A DNA stretch of 64,000 bases from Planomicrobium sp. YIM 101495 (GTDB lineage: Bacteria > Bacillota > Bacilli > Bacillales_A > Planococcaceae), in NCBI RefSeq assembly GCF_009707665.1, contig NZ_WLZW01000003.1:164405-228404 (forward strand), in the 5' to 3' direction. The notes beneath the pieces were generated by a model that was not told the origin of the DNA, searched no databases, and worked only from the letters and a program-made list of their open reading frames with translations. Both the position numbers and the translations under genes were made by a program. Below, piece by piece: positions 37,579-47,585 of the stretch; positions within the stretch are counted from its first letter, which is position 1, and every line of letters starts with the position of its first letter.

Positions 37579-38799
37579 GTGTTGAAAAGACCGTCAATTT
37601 TAGTATTAGGTGCTGGGTATGGTGGATTATCTACTGTAGTCAATTTGCAAAAAGAATTTGGAGCGGATGCAGCTGACATCACGCTGATCAACAAGAACGA
37701 CTATCACTATGAGAGTACTTGGTTGCACGAAGCTGCAGCAGGTACGATGAAACCTGAAGATGTCCGTTACGATATCAAAGATGTCATCGACAGCGTCAAA
37801 GTGAAATTCGTCCAAGCGACAGTTGAAGCGATTGATGTGGAAGGTAAAAGTGTCAAGACAGACAATGGCGTCTTTACATATGATTACTTGGTCATCGGCC
37901 TAGGATTCGAAGGAGAGACATTTGGAATCGAAGGATTGGACAAATATGCTTTGTCCATCGCGAACGTGAAAGCGGCGCGTTACATTCGTGAACATATCGA
38001 ATTCCAATTCGCGACATGGTCGACTGAAGAAGTGAAAAACGACGATCGTCTGACAATCATTGTTGGAGGTGCAGGCTTCACAGGCATCGAGTTCCTTGGT
38101 GAGCTTGGAAACCGTGTACCTGAACTTTGCAAAGAGTTCGACGTACCGCGTGAAAAAGTTCGCGTGCTTTGTGTAGAAGCGGCTCCGATGGTTCTTCCAG
38201 GATTCGATCCGGAACTTGTAAACTACGCAGTGGGCCAATTGGAATCGAAAGGAATCGAATTCTCGATCGGCACGCCGGTTGTCGAAGCGACTCCTGAAGG
38301 CGTCAACATCAAAAAAGGCGACGACGAATTTGAATTCATCAAAGCCGGTACAGTCGTATGGGCTGCTGGTGTTCGCGGAAACCGTTTGATCGAAGCGACT
38401 CCGATCGAAAGCATGCGTGCACGCGTCAAAGTCGACAAAGACCTTCGCGCTCCAGGCTACAGCGATGTCTTCATCGTTGGAGACTGTGCACTAATGATCA
38501 ACGAAGCGGTTAACCGTCCGTACCCGCCAACTGCTCAAATCGCAATGCAGCAAGGTGTTCAAGCAGCGAAGAACATCAAAGCGCTTGTCGATGGAACAGA
38601 TACACACACATTCGTTCCAGACCTAAAAGGGACAGTTTGTTCACTTGGCCATGACGACGCGATTGGCGACGTTTTCGGTGGCAAGAAAGTGACAGGCAAG
38701 AAAGCTTCATTCATGAAGAAAATGATCGACAACCGCGCGCTTTACATGATTGGCGGCGCTGGTCTCGTTCTGAAAAAAGGGAAATTCAACGTCTTATAA
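37579..38799 (+). CDS. yumB: Type II NADH dehydrogenase (YumB-like)
   Basis: 406 residues. FAD motif GAGYGG at 11-16, second nucleotide motif [18 protein letters not shown] motif VFIVGDCAL, and [11 protein letters not shown] near the quinone site. A C-terminal amphipathic region ([16 protein letters not shown]) fits membrane attachment. Transfers electrons from NADH to menaquinone without proton pumping. GTG 37579 is eight bases after AGGTGG; TTG 37582 is possible. Upstream lies a sigma-A promoter and an 18-bp palindrome. Confidence 0.92.
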   Translation: MLKRPSILVLGAGYGGLSTVVNLQKEFGADAADITLINKNDYHYESTWLHEAAAGTMKPEDVRYDIKDVIDSVKVKFVQATVEAIDVEGKSVKTDNGVFTYDYLVIGLGFEGETFGIEGLDKYALSIANVKAARYIREHIEFQFATWSTEEVKNDDRLTIIVGGAGFTGIEFLGELGNRVPELCKEFDVPREKVRVLCVEAAPMVLPGFDPELVNYAVGQLESKGIEFSIGTPVVEATPEGVNIKKGDDEFEFIKAGTVVWAAGVRGNRLIEATPIESMRARVKVDKDLRAPGYSDVFIVGDCALMINEAVNRPYPPTAQIAMQQGVQAAKNIKALVDGTDTHTFVPDLKGTVCSLGHDDAIGDVFGGKKVTGKKASFMKKMIDNRALYMIGGAGLVLKKGKFNVL

Positions 38800-38808
38800 T
38801 CGTTCCGA

Positions 38809-38857
38809 AAACTGCCCTGCAGCGTCGTCGTTTCTGACGCAGCGAGGCAGTTTTTTC
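38809..38857 (+). terminator. Intrinsic terminator after yumB
   Basis: AACTGCC and inner CGTC pair with GACG and GGCAGTT, then TTTTTT. Confidence 0.85.
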
Positions 38858-39000
38858 ATTTGTTGCGCAGACCCGTATGACGAAAAGAAATTTCCCACAA
38901 CTGCCGGCTCTGTGACAAAGCGATGAATTATGAATCGTTTCATTGAAAGCCTCTTTTTTTTCGGGTAAACTGAGGAAAGGAACAGCGGAGGTTATCATTC

Positions 39001-39327
39001 ATGGAAACTTTTAGTATCATCCAATTGGTCATTTCAATGCTTTTATTTTTCGTCATGTTTTTCGGAATCGGCTTTTTGCTGAATATGTTACTACGGATGA
39101 CGTGGCTTATGGCCGTCATCTATCCGGTCGTCATCATCTTCGTTATTGACGATGTCGGCATCTTCGATTACTTCACGAATGCAGGAGAATCGTTCTCCAT
39201 GCTTTGGGAAACACTCGGGAATTTGACGGTCGTCGACATCTCGATCTTGCTTGCAGGGTTTGCAGGGGCGATCACCTCGGGGATTGTCATGAAGATCTTG
39301 CGTAAAATGGGTTACCGGATGTTCTGA
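39001..39327 (+). CDS. yuiB: YuiB-like membrane protein
   Basis: 108 residues with three membrane segments: about 8-30, 32-50 and 76-95. Position between yumB and yuiD matches B. subtilis yuiB; function unknown. ATG 39001 is preceded by GCGGAGG. Ends before a bidirectional hairpin. Confidence 0.8.
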   Translation: METFSIIQLVISMLLFFVMFFGIGFLLNMLLRMTWLMAVIYPVVIIFVIDDVGIFDYFTNAGESFSMLWETLGNLTVVDISILLAGFAGAITSGIVMKILRKMGYRMF

Positions 39328-39351
39328 CGGAAGTCGGAGCAGCACGAAAAC

Positions 39352-39393
39352 AAAGAGGGCAAGTGGCGATTCGATCGCCACTTGCCCTCTTTC
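39352..39393. terminator. Bidirectional terminator between yuiB and yuiD
   Basis: A perfect long stem (AAAGAGGGCAAGTGGCGAT with its complement), A-run and T-run at the ends, serving both convergent genes. Confidence 0.95.
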
Positions 39394-39406
39394 TAGTGCT
39401 TTTTGA

Positions 39407-39880
39407 TCAAACGAACAACTGGAAGACGAATGCAATCGCAATACCGGTCAACGCACCGACGAACACTTCACTTGGCTTGTGGCCGAGCAACGTCTTCAGC
39501 TCCTCAATTTTTTGGTCTTCATTCTTATCTGCCCACGCGCGTGTTTCCTGCATGAACAAATTAAGGTCGTTTCGCATTTTGTTGATAGTGATCGCTTGCT
39601 GTCCGGCTTGGAAGCGGATGCCGGTCGCATCATACATCGTGATGACCGCGAACATGACGGCGACCGCAAAAATCGTCGAATCGACACCGTATTCGATTCC
39701 TACTGCTGTCGTCAGTGCCGTTACAGCTGCAGAATGTGAACTCGGCATCCCACCTGTAGAGGTGAAGATTTTCCAGTCGAGCTGGCGCGTCACCAGAAAG
39801 AGGATTGGAATTTTGATGAATTGCGCAAAAAATACAGCGAATAACGCTGTCATAAGTGGGATATTCGAGAAAATTTCCAT
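39407..39880 (-). CDS. yuiD: Divergent PAP2-family membrane protein (YuiD-like)
   Basis: 157 residues, membrane protein with the divergent PAP2 pattern TSTGGMPSSHSAAVTAL and MYDATGIRFQAGQQA. The PSSH motif matches the phosphatase superfamily, but the third PAP2 motif is not clear, so enzyme activity is uncertain. Start ATG 39880 follows AAAGGTTG; the upstream extension is unlikely. Confidence 0.85.
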   Translation of the reverse strand: MEIFSNIPLMTALFAVFFAQFIKIPILFLVTRQLDWKIFTSTGGMPSSHSAAVTALTTAVGIEYGVDSTIFAVAVMFAVITMYDATGIRFQAGQQAITINKMRNDLNLFMQETRAWADKNEDQKIEELKTLLGHKPSEVFVGALTGIAIAFVFQLFV

Positions 39881-40033
39881 CTGCAGACAACCTTTCATGA
39901 ACAAAGATGTACTAGTAGTATACCACATTGCCTTTTCCTCTAAGCATCCGCTATTATTTCGGCTATCGAACTACTAAATTCTGAAAAAGCGTGCTACACT
40001 GAAAAAGAAGAGAATGAATAGGGGGCATGAAAG

Positions 40034-41518
40034 ATGAAAATCAACGTACAGAACATGGATGCACAAACGAAAGCGGACTTGCTGATCGTGGGCTTGAGCC
40101 GCCATCCGGAAAATGTGGAAGGCTGGGAGACGTTCGCTGAGCGTTTTGATGGCAAGCTTGCCGATTGGATCAAGGATGGCCTTACATATGATACGACGTC
40201 GCTGACGATCTATCCGGCATTAACAGGAGACATTCCGCGCGTCTTGTTTGTCGGCTTGAACGACCGTAAGAAGTTGACGGAAGAAGGGATTCGTTCCGCA
40301 TTCGGTCTTGCCGGTAAACAGTTGCTGAAAGAGAAAGTGAAGACGGCAGCGGTCTATGTGGAATCGTTCGTCGGAGGAGAAGTGGAAGCGGAAGAAGTGG
40401 CGTATCTTGCAGCTGAAGGTCTGACAATGGGCGGCTATCGTTTTGCAGACTACAGAACGACATCGAACGAGGCGGAAGTCACTTTGGAGAACCTTGTCCT
40501 GTTTGCGGATGAGCCAGCGGAACTCGAGCAGGCAGCGACAGTCGGCCGTGTATACGGAGAAGCTGTGAACGAAGCGCGGACGCTCGTCAACCTTCCAGGT
40601 AACATCTTGACGGCTACTGCGCTAGCTGACTACGTACGTGAACTTGGGGGAGCATACGGCATCGAGACGGAAATCCTCGGCAAGAAGGAAATGGAAGAGC
40701 TTGGCATGGGTGCCATTCTTGCGGTCAACCAAGGTTCGGTCGAAGAGCCACGCCTGATCGTCATGAAATACAAAGGGACGGAATCCTTCGAAGATCCTGT
40801 CGCGCTTGTCGGGAAGGGTGTCACGTTCGATACGGGCGGTTACTCGATCAAGCCGAAAGACGGCATCGTCGGAATGAAAGGTGATATGGGCGGCGCTGCA
40901 GCGGTCCTTGGTGCAATGCGCATCATCGGTGAGCTGAAGCCTGCGAAGAACGTCATCGCTGTCATCGGCTCGACTGACAACATGATTTCGGGTGATGCCT
41001 TCAAGCCGGACGATGTCATCACGTCACTTAGCGGCAAGACCATCGAAATCTTGAATACGGATGCTGAAGGCCGTCTTGTATTGGCTGATGCAGTCACGTA
41101 TGCGAAGCAATTGGGTGCAACGCAGATCGTCGACGTTGCGACATTGACAGGTGGCGTCATCGTGGCGCTTGGCATGGACAAGACGGGTGCACTGACGAAC
41201 GACGAAGCATTCTTTGAAACATTCCTTGCAGCTTCTGTCGATACGGGAGAATTCGTCTGGCGTTTGCCACTGACGGAGAGCGATAAGAAACGCATCCGTA
41301 AGAGCGATGTCGCGGACTTGAACAACTCACCGGGTCGCGATGGCCATATGATTTTCGGTGGTGGCTTCGTCGGGGAATTCGCAGAGGGCACTCCTTGGAT
41401 CCATTTGGATATCGCCGGCACTTCCGCCGCTCCGTCCGCACACGATTTCGGACCGAAAGGCGGCACGGGTATCATGGTCAGAACACTCGCGACATTCGTG
41501 GATAAATTACAAAACTAA
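40034..41518 (+). CDS. pepA: Leucyl aminopeptidase (M17)
   Basis: 494 residues. The M17 signature NTDAEGRLVLADAVTY is intact, with metal/catalytic lysines in VGKGVTFDTGGYSIKPK. The N-terminal third is the less conserved macro-like domain. Removes N-terminal residues from peptides; forms a hexamer. Equivalent to B. subtilis yuiE. Monocistronic. Confidence 0.95.
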   Translation: MKINVQNMDAQTKADLLIVGLSRHPENVEGWETFAERFDGKLADWIKDGLTYDTTSLTIYPALTGDIPRVLFVGLNDRKKLTEEGIRSAFGLAGKQLLKEKVKTAAVYVESFVGGEVEAEEVAYLAAEGLTMGGYRFADYRTTSNEAEVTLENLVLFADEPAELEQAATVGRVYGEAVNEARTLVNLPGNILTATALADYVRELGGAYGIETEILGKKEMEELGMGAILAVNQGSVEEPRLIVMKYKGTESFEDPVALVGKGVTFDTGGYSIKPKDGIVGMKGDMGGAAAVLGAMRIIGELKPAKNVIAVIGSTDNMISGDAFKPDDVITSLSGKTIEILNTDAEGRLVLADAVTYAKQLGATQIVDVATLTGGVIVALGMDKTGALTNDEAFFETFLAASVDTGEFVWRLPLTESDKKRIRKSDVADLNNSPGRDGHMIFGGGFVGEFAEGTPWIHLDIAGTSAAPSAHDFGPKGGTGIMVRTLATFVDKLQN

Positions 41519-41524
41519 TAAGGA

Positions 41525-41566
41525 AAAAAGGCCCTGGAAATCAATTTGATTTCCAAGGCCTTTTAT
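41525..41566. terminator. Bidirectional terminator between pepA and mrpG
   Basis: AAAAGGCCCTGGAAATCAA with its complement TTGATTTCCAAGGCCTTTT, serving both convergent transcripts. Confidence 0.92.
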
Positions 41567-41578
41567 CATGGGTTCGTT

Positions 41579-41938
41579 TCAATTTTGTTTTTTCTTCTCT
41601 TCCACGACTCTCGATAGGTCATCCTGAACGGTTTCATCCGCAACCGGAATTCCCGTCATGTAGGACGCACGGCCGATCATATGACCTGCGACCGGTGATG
41701 TGATGAACAAGAAAATCAGTGCGATGATCAATTGCGGGCTGAAAATCCCCTCAATCATCAGGAAGTGCAGGAAGACACCGAGCAGGATGCTCATCACGCC
41801 CAGTGTAGCGCTTTTTGAAGCGGCATGGATACGTGTATAGACATCCGGAAACCGGACTAAGCCAAGAGCCGTTACAAGGCTGAAAATGACGCCAGTGCTG
41901 ATGAGAAAGACGATGAGAATGTTAGCGATGGTCATCAC
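41579..41938 (-). CDS. mrpG: Na+/H+ antiporter subunit MrpG
   Basis: 119 residues, three membrane segments, PhaG/MnhG family (ALGLVRFPDVYTRIHAASKSATLG). Last gene of the seven-gene Mrp operon. Overlaps mrpF by 17 bases. Confidence 0.95.
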   Translation of the reverse strand: MMTIANILIVFLISTGVIFSLVTALGLVRFPDVYTRIHAASKSATLGVMSILLGVFLHFLMIEGIFSPQLIIALIFLFITSPVAGHMIGRASYMTGIPVADETVQDDLSRVVEEKKKQN

Positions 41939-42203
41939 GATCGAAAATCTCTCCTCTCTCTAAAAACTTCGCAAAAGCTGTTGTGCCGATGAAAGACAGA
42001 ATAGACAGGAGCAAGATGACTTCAAGGAAATATCCCGTGTCATAAAGCATGGACAATAAGGCGATCATCGAGATTAATGAAATGCCCAGCGCATCGAGTG
42101 CCACGACACGGTCTGCGGTTGTCGGTCCTTTGACCAGACGGAACAGCAGGAAAACGAATGCGACGGACACGAGCAGCAGGGCTGCCCAATAGAAGGTCAT
42201 CAT
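41922..42203 (-). CDS. mrpF: Na+/H+ antiporter subunit MrpF
   Basis: 93 residues, three membrane segments, with RLVKGPTTADRVVALDALG. Four-base overlap with mrpE and overlap with mrpG show tight coupling. Subunit of the Mrp complex. Confidence 0.95.
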   Translation of the reverse strand: MMTFYWAALLLVSVAFVFLLFRLVKGPTTADRVVALDALGISLISMIALLSMLYDTGYFLEVILLLSILSFIGTTAFAKFLERGEIFDRDDHR

Positions 42204-42685
42204 GGGCGGCTCACCTCCCGGATCGCTTTTTCGAACGTGTTACGGATTGAATCGACCGATTCTTCTACGTTATCGAACTCGAGTGCATGGATGTATAGAC
42301 GGGTCTGATCTTCCGAGATCCCAACGACGAGTGTGCCGGGTGTTAGTGTGATCAGTGCAGACAATAAGGTCACTTCCCAATCATTGGTCAGTTCCGTTTC
42401 GAGTTCGAAAATCGCCGGCGATAAGTTCAAGTTTGGCCGGATGACGATCCGGAAAACTTGGAAGCTCGATAACACCAATTCTTTCAAGAACAGCACTGTC
42501 AGTGAAATGATCGCCCAGACACGACTCAAATAGAGGCGGTGACTGAAGAAGCGCCGCATCAAGATGACCAGCAGGAGTCCGAGGATGAAGCCGATCGCGA
42601 ACCCTGACGGTGTGAAAGAAGCAGTGATGAACATCCAGGCGAATGCCAGGACGAAGTTAAGCAGAATCTGTAAAGCCATCCTCAT
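42200..42685 (-). CDS. mrpE: Na+/H+ antiporter subunit MrpE
   Basis: 161 residues, N-terminal membrane segments followed by a cytoplasmic domain (TLTPGTLVVGISEDQTRLYIHAL). Belongs to the PhaE/MnhE family. It abuts mrpD directly. Confidence 0.95.
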   Translation of the reverse strand: MRMALQILLNFVLAFAWMFITASFTPSGFAIGFILGLLLVILMRRFFSHRLYLSRVWAIISLTVLFLKELVLSSFQVFRIVIRPNLNLSPAIFELETELTNDWEVTLLSALITLTPGTLVVGISEDQTRLYIHALEFDNVEESVDSIRNTFEKAIREVSRP

Positions 42686-44167
42686 CTACTCCTTGAATAC
42701 CGCGTCGATATAAGCGGTAGGATTCAGCAGCACTTCACCAGCTCCGGAAATGAGTGGCATGAAGAGTTCCGCGCCGACCCCGAAAATGACTGTGATGGCG
42801 ACCAGTACGACTGTCGGGATAAACATCTGATTGTACGAACGTTTTGCGAGGGGCAGTGTTTCCACCGGTTCTCCCCAGAATGCGTAAATGAATATGCGGA
42901 CGACACTTAGGAGTACAAGCAAGCTGGAAGCAAGGATGACGATCGAGCCCCAGAACTGTGTCCCTTCAAATCCGCCTTGGACGATCAGCAATTTACCAGG
43001 AAAGCCGCTAAGTGGCGGGATTCCCGCAAGCCCGAAGGCAGCGATCAAATACGTCCAGCCAAGTCCGGGACGCGTCTTGATAAGTCCGCCCATCTTCCGC
43101 AGGTCGGATGTGCCGAACAGGACGGTAACGATGCCGATCAGGAAGAACAAGGCTGCCTTAATTAGCATGTCGTGCACCAAGTAGAAGATCGAACCATCGA
43201 TGCCGGCTTCGTTCATCTGAGAAACACCGAACAAGATGACACCGACTGCGATGATGATGTTGTAAATGATGATCTTCTTGACATCGAAATAGGCGAGTGC
43301 CCCGATGCTTCCGGCAAGAATCGTCAAGATTGCGATGATGCCGAGCAGTTCATGTGTATAGTCGATATTCATCGTGAAGAGCAATGTATATGTACGCATG
43401 ATCGCATAGACGCCGACTTTCGTGAGCAGGGCACCGAACAATGCAAGAATCGGAATAGGCGGTGCTGCATAAGCTGACGGCAGCCAGAAGTATAGTGGAA
43501 AGATCGCTGCCTTGAAGCCGAAGACGATCAAGAACAGGACAGCGATGACGGTCAGGATGCCAGTTTCTTCGATTTGTGGAATTTTCACCGCGAGATCTGC
43601 CATGTTGAGCGTACCGGTGACGGAATACAAGTAAGCGACCGTTCCGACGAACAGTGAACTCGAAAAGATATTGATGACGATGTACTTGATCGCTTCACGC
43701 AGCTGCGGTTTTTCGCCGCCGTGTACGATCAGTGCGTATGAAGCCATCAAGAGCACTTCGACGAAGACGAACAAGTTGAAAATATCGCCTGTCGTGAATG
43801 CACCGTTCACTCCGACCATCAAGAACAGGACGGCAGGGTAGTAAAACGACTGCTCGCGCTTGACACCGATCGACGGGAAGCTGTAAAAAATGACGAACAG
43901 CGTAATGATGGAAGACGTCACGACCAGTAATGCGGATAGCAGGTCGGACACCATCGAAATACCGAACGGAGCAGGCCAGCTGCCGAGCGTCACTGCCTGG
44001 ATGCCGTCGTGATAGACGGTGTAGGCGAGATAGATGCTTGCGGCAACAGTCAATGCGCCGCCGATTGCAGCGATTGTGCGCTGCATCCGGATGTTTTTCG
44101 GGAACATCATCAAGATAGCGGCAAAAAACAGCGGGATGATGATCGGAAATAGTAGCAAGTTACTCAT
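42686..44167 (-). CDS. mrpD: Na+/H+ antiporter subunit MrpD
   Basis: 493 residues, about 14 membrane segments, homologous to the NuoM/N proton-channel subunits of complex I. Conserved lysine-containing segment [22 protein letters not shown] and [16 protein letters not shown] are visible. One of two large proton-path subunits. Four-base overlap with mrpC. Confidence 0.96.
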   Translation of the reverse strand: MSNLLLFPIIIPLFFAAILMMFPKNIRMQRTIAAIGGALTVAASIYLAYTVYHDGIQAVTLGSWPAPFGISMVSDLLSALLVVTSSIITLFVIFYSFPSIGVKREQSFYYPAVLFLMVGVNGAFTTGDIFNLFVFVEVLLMASYALIVHGGEKPQLREAIKYIVINIFSSSLFVGTVAYLYSVTGTLNMADLAVKIPQIEETGILTVIAVLFLIVFGFKAAIFPLYFWLPSAYAAPPIPILALFGALLTKVGVYAIMRTYTLLFTMNIDYTHELLGIIAILTILAGSIGALAYFDVKKIIIYNIIIAVGVILFGVSQMNEAGIDGSIFYLVHDMLIKAALFFLIGIVTVLFGTSDLRKMGGLIKTRPGLGWTYLIAAFGLAGIPPLSGFPGKLLIVQGGFEGTQFWGSIVILASSLLVLLSVVRIFIYAFWGEPVETLPLAKRSYNQMFIPTVVLVAITVIFGVGAELFMPLISGAGEVLLNPTAYIDAVFKE

Positions 44168-44508
44168 TCATCTTCATTTCCTTTCATCAGACTCATATCA
44201 TCCGTTCCAAGCTCCTGATACGCTCTGTAGGAAACGACAAGCAGGAAGGCAGTGACGGCGAATGCGATAACAATCGCTGTCAGGATCAGTGCTTGCGGGA
44301 GCGGGTCGGCATAGTCGTAGACTGTGACGCCATCTGCAACCACTGGCGGCTTCGTCCCGCCGAGGCCGCCCATCGTGAGCAGCAGCAAGTGAGCGGCGTG
44401 GCTCAGGACCGCTGTTCCGAGAACGACCCGGATCAGACTTTTCGACAGCATTAAGTAAACAGCAGCAGCGAACAGGAACCCGATGAGAAGTGACATTAGA
44501 ATTTCCAT
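44164..44508 (-). CDS. mrpC: Na+/H+ antiporter subunit MrpC
   Basis: 114 residues, three membrane segments, NuoK homologue ([35 protein letters not shown]). Overlaps mrpB by one base and mrpD by four. Confidence 0.96.
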   Translation of the reverse strand: MEILMSLLIGFLFAAAVYLMLSKSLIRVVLGTAVLSHAAHLLLLTMGGLGGTKPPVVADGVTVYDYADPLPQALILTAIVIAFAVTAFLLVVSYRAYQELGTDDMSLMKGNEDE

Positions 44509-44930
44509 TATTCATCCTCTCCAATCGTTTGAATAATGGTTATCGTGACTCCGACAACAACCAAGTAGACGCCTGCATCGAACAGCATCGCTGAATGCAG
44601 GGACGTCTCGCCGAACAACGGCAATGTGAAATAGTCATAAGCATGTGTAAAGAACGGGACATCGAAGACGATCGATGCCGCAGCTGTGCCAAGTGCTAAG
44701 ATCAAGCCGATCGCTGTCATCGTGACGTAGTTGATCGGCAGAATGGATTTGACGGTCCTGATATCGAACGCAAGCATCAGGAGGACGACAGCACTTGCCG
44801 TCAGCAAACCACCGACGAATCCTCCGCCCGGTGTATAGTGCCCGGCGAAGAAAATGTGGATGGCGAACACCAAGATAATGAACGTCACGACTTTCGTCGC
44901 TGTTTGCAGCATGACATCATTTGTTCTCAT
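44508..44930 (-). CDS. mrpB: Na+/H+ antiporter subunit MrpB
   Basis: 140 residues, four membrane segments, MnhB family ([25 protein letters not shown]). Overlaps the end of mrpA by 14 bases. Confidence 0.96.
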   Translation of the reverse strand: MRTNDVMLQTATKVVTFIILVFAIHIFFAGHYTPGGGFVGGLLTASAVVLLMLAFDIRTVKSILPINYVTMTAIGLILALGTAAASIVFDVPFFTHAYDYFTLPLFGETSLHSAMLFDAGVYLVVVGVTITIIQTIGEDE

Positions 44931-47331
44931 GAGGCGCCTCCTTCTTCTTCAAGCGGAGTTTGATCATCGTGATGATGCCGATCGCTGCGATACCAAGTAC
45001 CGTAATCTCGAACAATGTATCAAAGCCCCGGTAATCCACGAGGATGACGTTGACGATGTTGCCTCCGCCGCCAAGGGTGTATACGGTTTCCTTATAATAT
45101 TCCGAAATTGATGGAATGATTTTCTGTGAATGTGCGGACAATGCGACGATGGTCATCATGGCACCGACTGCAATGGCGATAATGGCATTGCCGAGCTTGA
45201 AGCTTGGACGTTCCATCTTCTTCGCGACTTTCGGCAAGTGGAAGAACGCAAGGAGGAACAGTGCGACTGAGACCGTCTCGATGACGAGCTGCGTCAATGC
45301 AAGGTCCGGTGCACGGAACATGACGAATAGGATCGCCACGGAATAACCGACTGCGCCGAGCGCGATGATGGCCGTCAAACGTGAACTTGTAACCAGAATA
45401 ACGATTGTCCCGATGATCATCGCAAGGATGATGGTCACTTCATAAAAACCGATCGGAGCGGACTGGCTGAAATCGACAAGGAATGCGTCATTCAGGAAGA
45501 CCGTCGCAATCACGAGGACTGACATCGCGCTGAACATGTAGACGAATCCATTGCGCATGATGCCGTCCATGTACATGCGTGAAAAGCGGTTCGCGCCTGT
45601 ATCGCCGAGGAACATCATGCCGTCGTAAAGCCGGTTAAGTGTAAATGCTTCCGGGAATATTTTGTACGCTTTCTGCCATTTGCGGAGCTTCCAGAACAAC
45701 AGACCGCCGACCGCAAAGATACCGATCGTCATGAACAATTCCGGCTGGAAGCCGTGCCAAGCGCTGACATGTACATCCACTTCAGCAGGGGAGTTGTACA
45801 GGAACGGCTGAATCGCTACGACAGCCGGCTTGATGAGCCAATCCGCTACCAAATTCGGAATGAAGAAAATGACGATGACGAGTACCGCCAAAACCGCTGG
45901 CGAGATCAGCATGCCGATCGGCGCTTCGTGCGCTTTCTTCGGAAGAAGCTCCGGCTTGTGCTTGCCAGCGAACGTGTGGAACACGAAATAGAAACTATAG
46001 ATGAATGTGAATACGGATGCGATCCATGCAAGGACAGGGAACAGGAAGCCCCATACATCCATCGAGAACAGTTCGAACTGTGCAATCGACAGCATCGCCG
46101 TCAAGAACATTTCCTTACTCAGGAAGCCGTTCAATAATGGCAGGCCGGCCATCGAGAATGCACCGATCATCGCAATCGTGAAGGAAATCGGCATCAAGCT
46201 CATCAAGCCACCGAGCTTGCGGATATCGCGTGTGCCGGTTTCGTGATCGACGATACCTGCGATCATGAACAAGCTGCCTTTGAATGTCGCATGGTTGATT
46301 AAATGGAAGATTGCTGCGAAGGCGGCATATTTGAACACCGTGCTTGCTGCGTCTTCAACGTGGTACGCTGCGGCAGCGACACCGAGCAGTGACATGATCA
46401 GGCCGAGTTGGGACACGGTCGAGAACGCCAAGATCCCTTTCAAGTCCGTCTGCTTCACTGCGAAGAACGAACCCCAGAACAACGTCAGTAAACCGATGCC
46501 GGCAACGAGCCAGACCCAAGTCCCGTCAAGTGCGAAAATCGGTGTGAAACGTGCGACCAAATAAAGGCCTGCTTTGACCATCGTCGCGGAGTGCAAGTAT
46601 GCACTGACCGGAGTAGGCGCTTCCATTGCATCCGGAAGCCAGATGTAGAACGGGAACTGGGCGGACTTCGTGAACGCTCCGAGAAGGATCAGCACAAGTG
46701 CCCAGATGAAAAAATCATGGTTGACCAGTTCAGCTGCTTGCGGAATCAATTCGCGGATGGAATATGTCCCGCCCATGATATAGAGAAGAATGAACCCACC
46801 GAGCATCATCAAACCGCCGAACACAGTGATCATCATGGACTTCAATGCACCAAAGCGTGAACGGTCACGCGTATACCAATAACCGATCAACAGGAAGGAC
46901 GAAATCGACGTCAATTCCCAGAACAGGTAAAGGGAGATCATATGGTCCGACTGGACGACACCAAGCATTGCAGTCATGAACATCAAAAGATAAATATAGA
47001 AATTATGTAATTGCTCACGGTTCTTATCAAGATAAAAAACCGAGTAAAGAACAACCAATGAGCCGATCCCTGTAATCAGGAGTGAGAACAACAGGCTCAA
47101 CCCATCGATATAGGAGCTGATCGCGATATCGAGAGAAGGAATCCAGGCGAATTCTTCAATGAAAGTTCCGCCATTCATCACATCAGAAATCAAGGTCAAG
47201 TAATAAATGAACAAGGCTGCCGGAACGGCAAAAACGAACCAGCCTGTATGGATTTTCCCGACCCGTTTGAACAGAAACGGGATGAACACGGCTGCCAACA
47301 GCGGCAGGAAAATCAAAAGCACAAGGTACAA
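44917..47331 (-). CDS. mrpA: Na+/H+ antiporter subunit MrpA
   Basis: 804 residues, around 20 membrane segments, NuoL-like core plus the C-terminal MrpA-specific domain. Key NuoL-like segments: YLFWELTSISSFLLIGYW, TKSAQFPFYIWLPDAMEAPTPVSAYLHSA and HLINHATFKGSLFMIAG. Large ion-path subunit of the complex that exports Na+ for H+ and supports alkali and salt tolerance. Start is TTG 47331, a few bases after AAGGGGGAT; no ATG fits. Promoter probably lies in 47340-47420 (TATACT near 47373-47378 on the minus strand). Confidence 0.95.
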   Translation of the reverse strand: MYLVLLIFLPLLAAVFIPFLFKRVGKIHTGWFVFAVPAALFIYYLTLISDVMNGGTFIEEFAWIPSLDIAISSYIDGLSLLFSLLITGIGSLVVLYSVFYLDKNREQLHNFYIYLLMFMTAMLGVVQSDHMISLYLFWELTSISSFLLIGYWYTRDRSRFGALKSMMITVFGGLMMLGGFILLYIMGGTYSIRELIPQAAELVNHDFFIWALVLILLGAFTKSAQFPFYIWLPDAMEAPTPVSAYLHSATMVKAGLYLVARFTPIFALDGTWVWLVAGIGLLTLFWGSFFAVKQTDLKGILAFSTVSQLGLIMSLLGVAAAAYHVEDAASTVFKYAAFAAIFHLINHATFKGSLFMIAGIVDHETGTRDIRKLGGLMSLMPISFTIAMIGAFSMAGLPLLNGFLSKEMFLTAMLSIAQFELFSMDVWGFLFPVLAWIASVFTFIYSFYFVFHTFAGKHKPELLPKKAHEAPIGMLISPAVLAVLVIVIFFIPNLVADWLIKPAVVAIQPFLYNSPAEVDVHVSAWHGFQPELFMTIGIFAVGGLLFWKLRKWQKAYKIFPEAFTLNRLYDGMMFLGDTGANRFSRMYMDGIMRNGFVYMFSAMSVLVIATVFLNDAFLVDFSQSAPIGFYEVTIILAMIIGTIVILVTSSRLTAIIALGAVGYSVAILFVMFRAPDLALTQLVIETVSVALFLLAFFHLPKVAKKMERPSFKLGNAIIAIAVGAMMTIVALSAHSQKIIPSISEYYKETVYTLGGGGNIVNVILVDYRGFDTLFEITVLGIAAIGIITMIKLRLKKKEAPHENK

Positions 47332-47522
47332 AGGAATCCCCCTTCCAAAAACATTAATAAGTTATAGTGAAAAGTATACCGTATATCGCACATTTATGCA
47401 TGGCTCAGTTCCCGACTTTCGCCCGCATCGCATATTTGAATTTCGATGTTTTAAATAGGAAGTAAGCGATGAGAAATAAGGCTATTTTCAACTGAAAATG
47501 TGTAAGAAGTTTGTCGGAAACC

Positions 47523-47567
47523 AAAAAAGTACTTGGGAGGATCGACCGATTCCCCCAAGTACTCTTA
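47523..47567 (-). terminator. Intrinsic terminator after the MFS gene
   Basis: AGTACTTGGG pairs with CCCAAGTACT; on the minus strand a TTTTTTGG tract follows. Confidence 0.85.
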
Positions 47568-47585
47568 TTGCATGAATTCCTTACC

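Noticed and set aside
47484..47499. CodY box upstream of mrpA
   Set aside because: The palindrome has a four-base centre instead of the single base in AATTTTCWGAAAATT.
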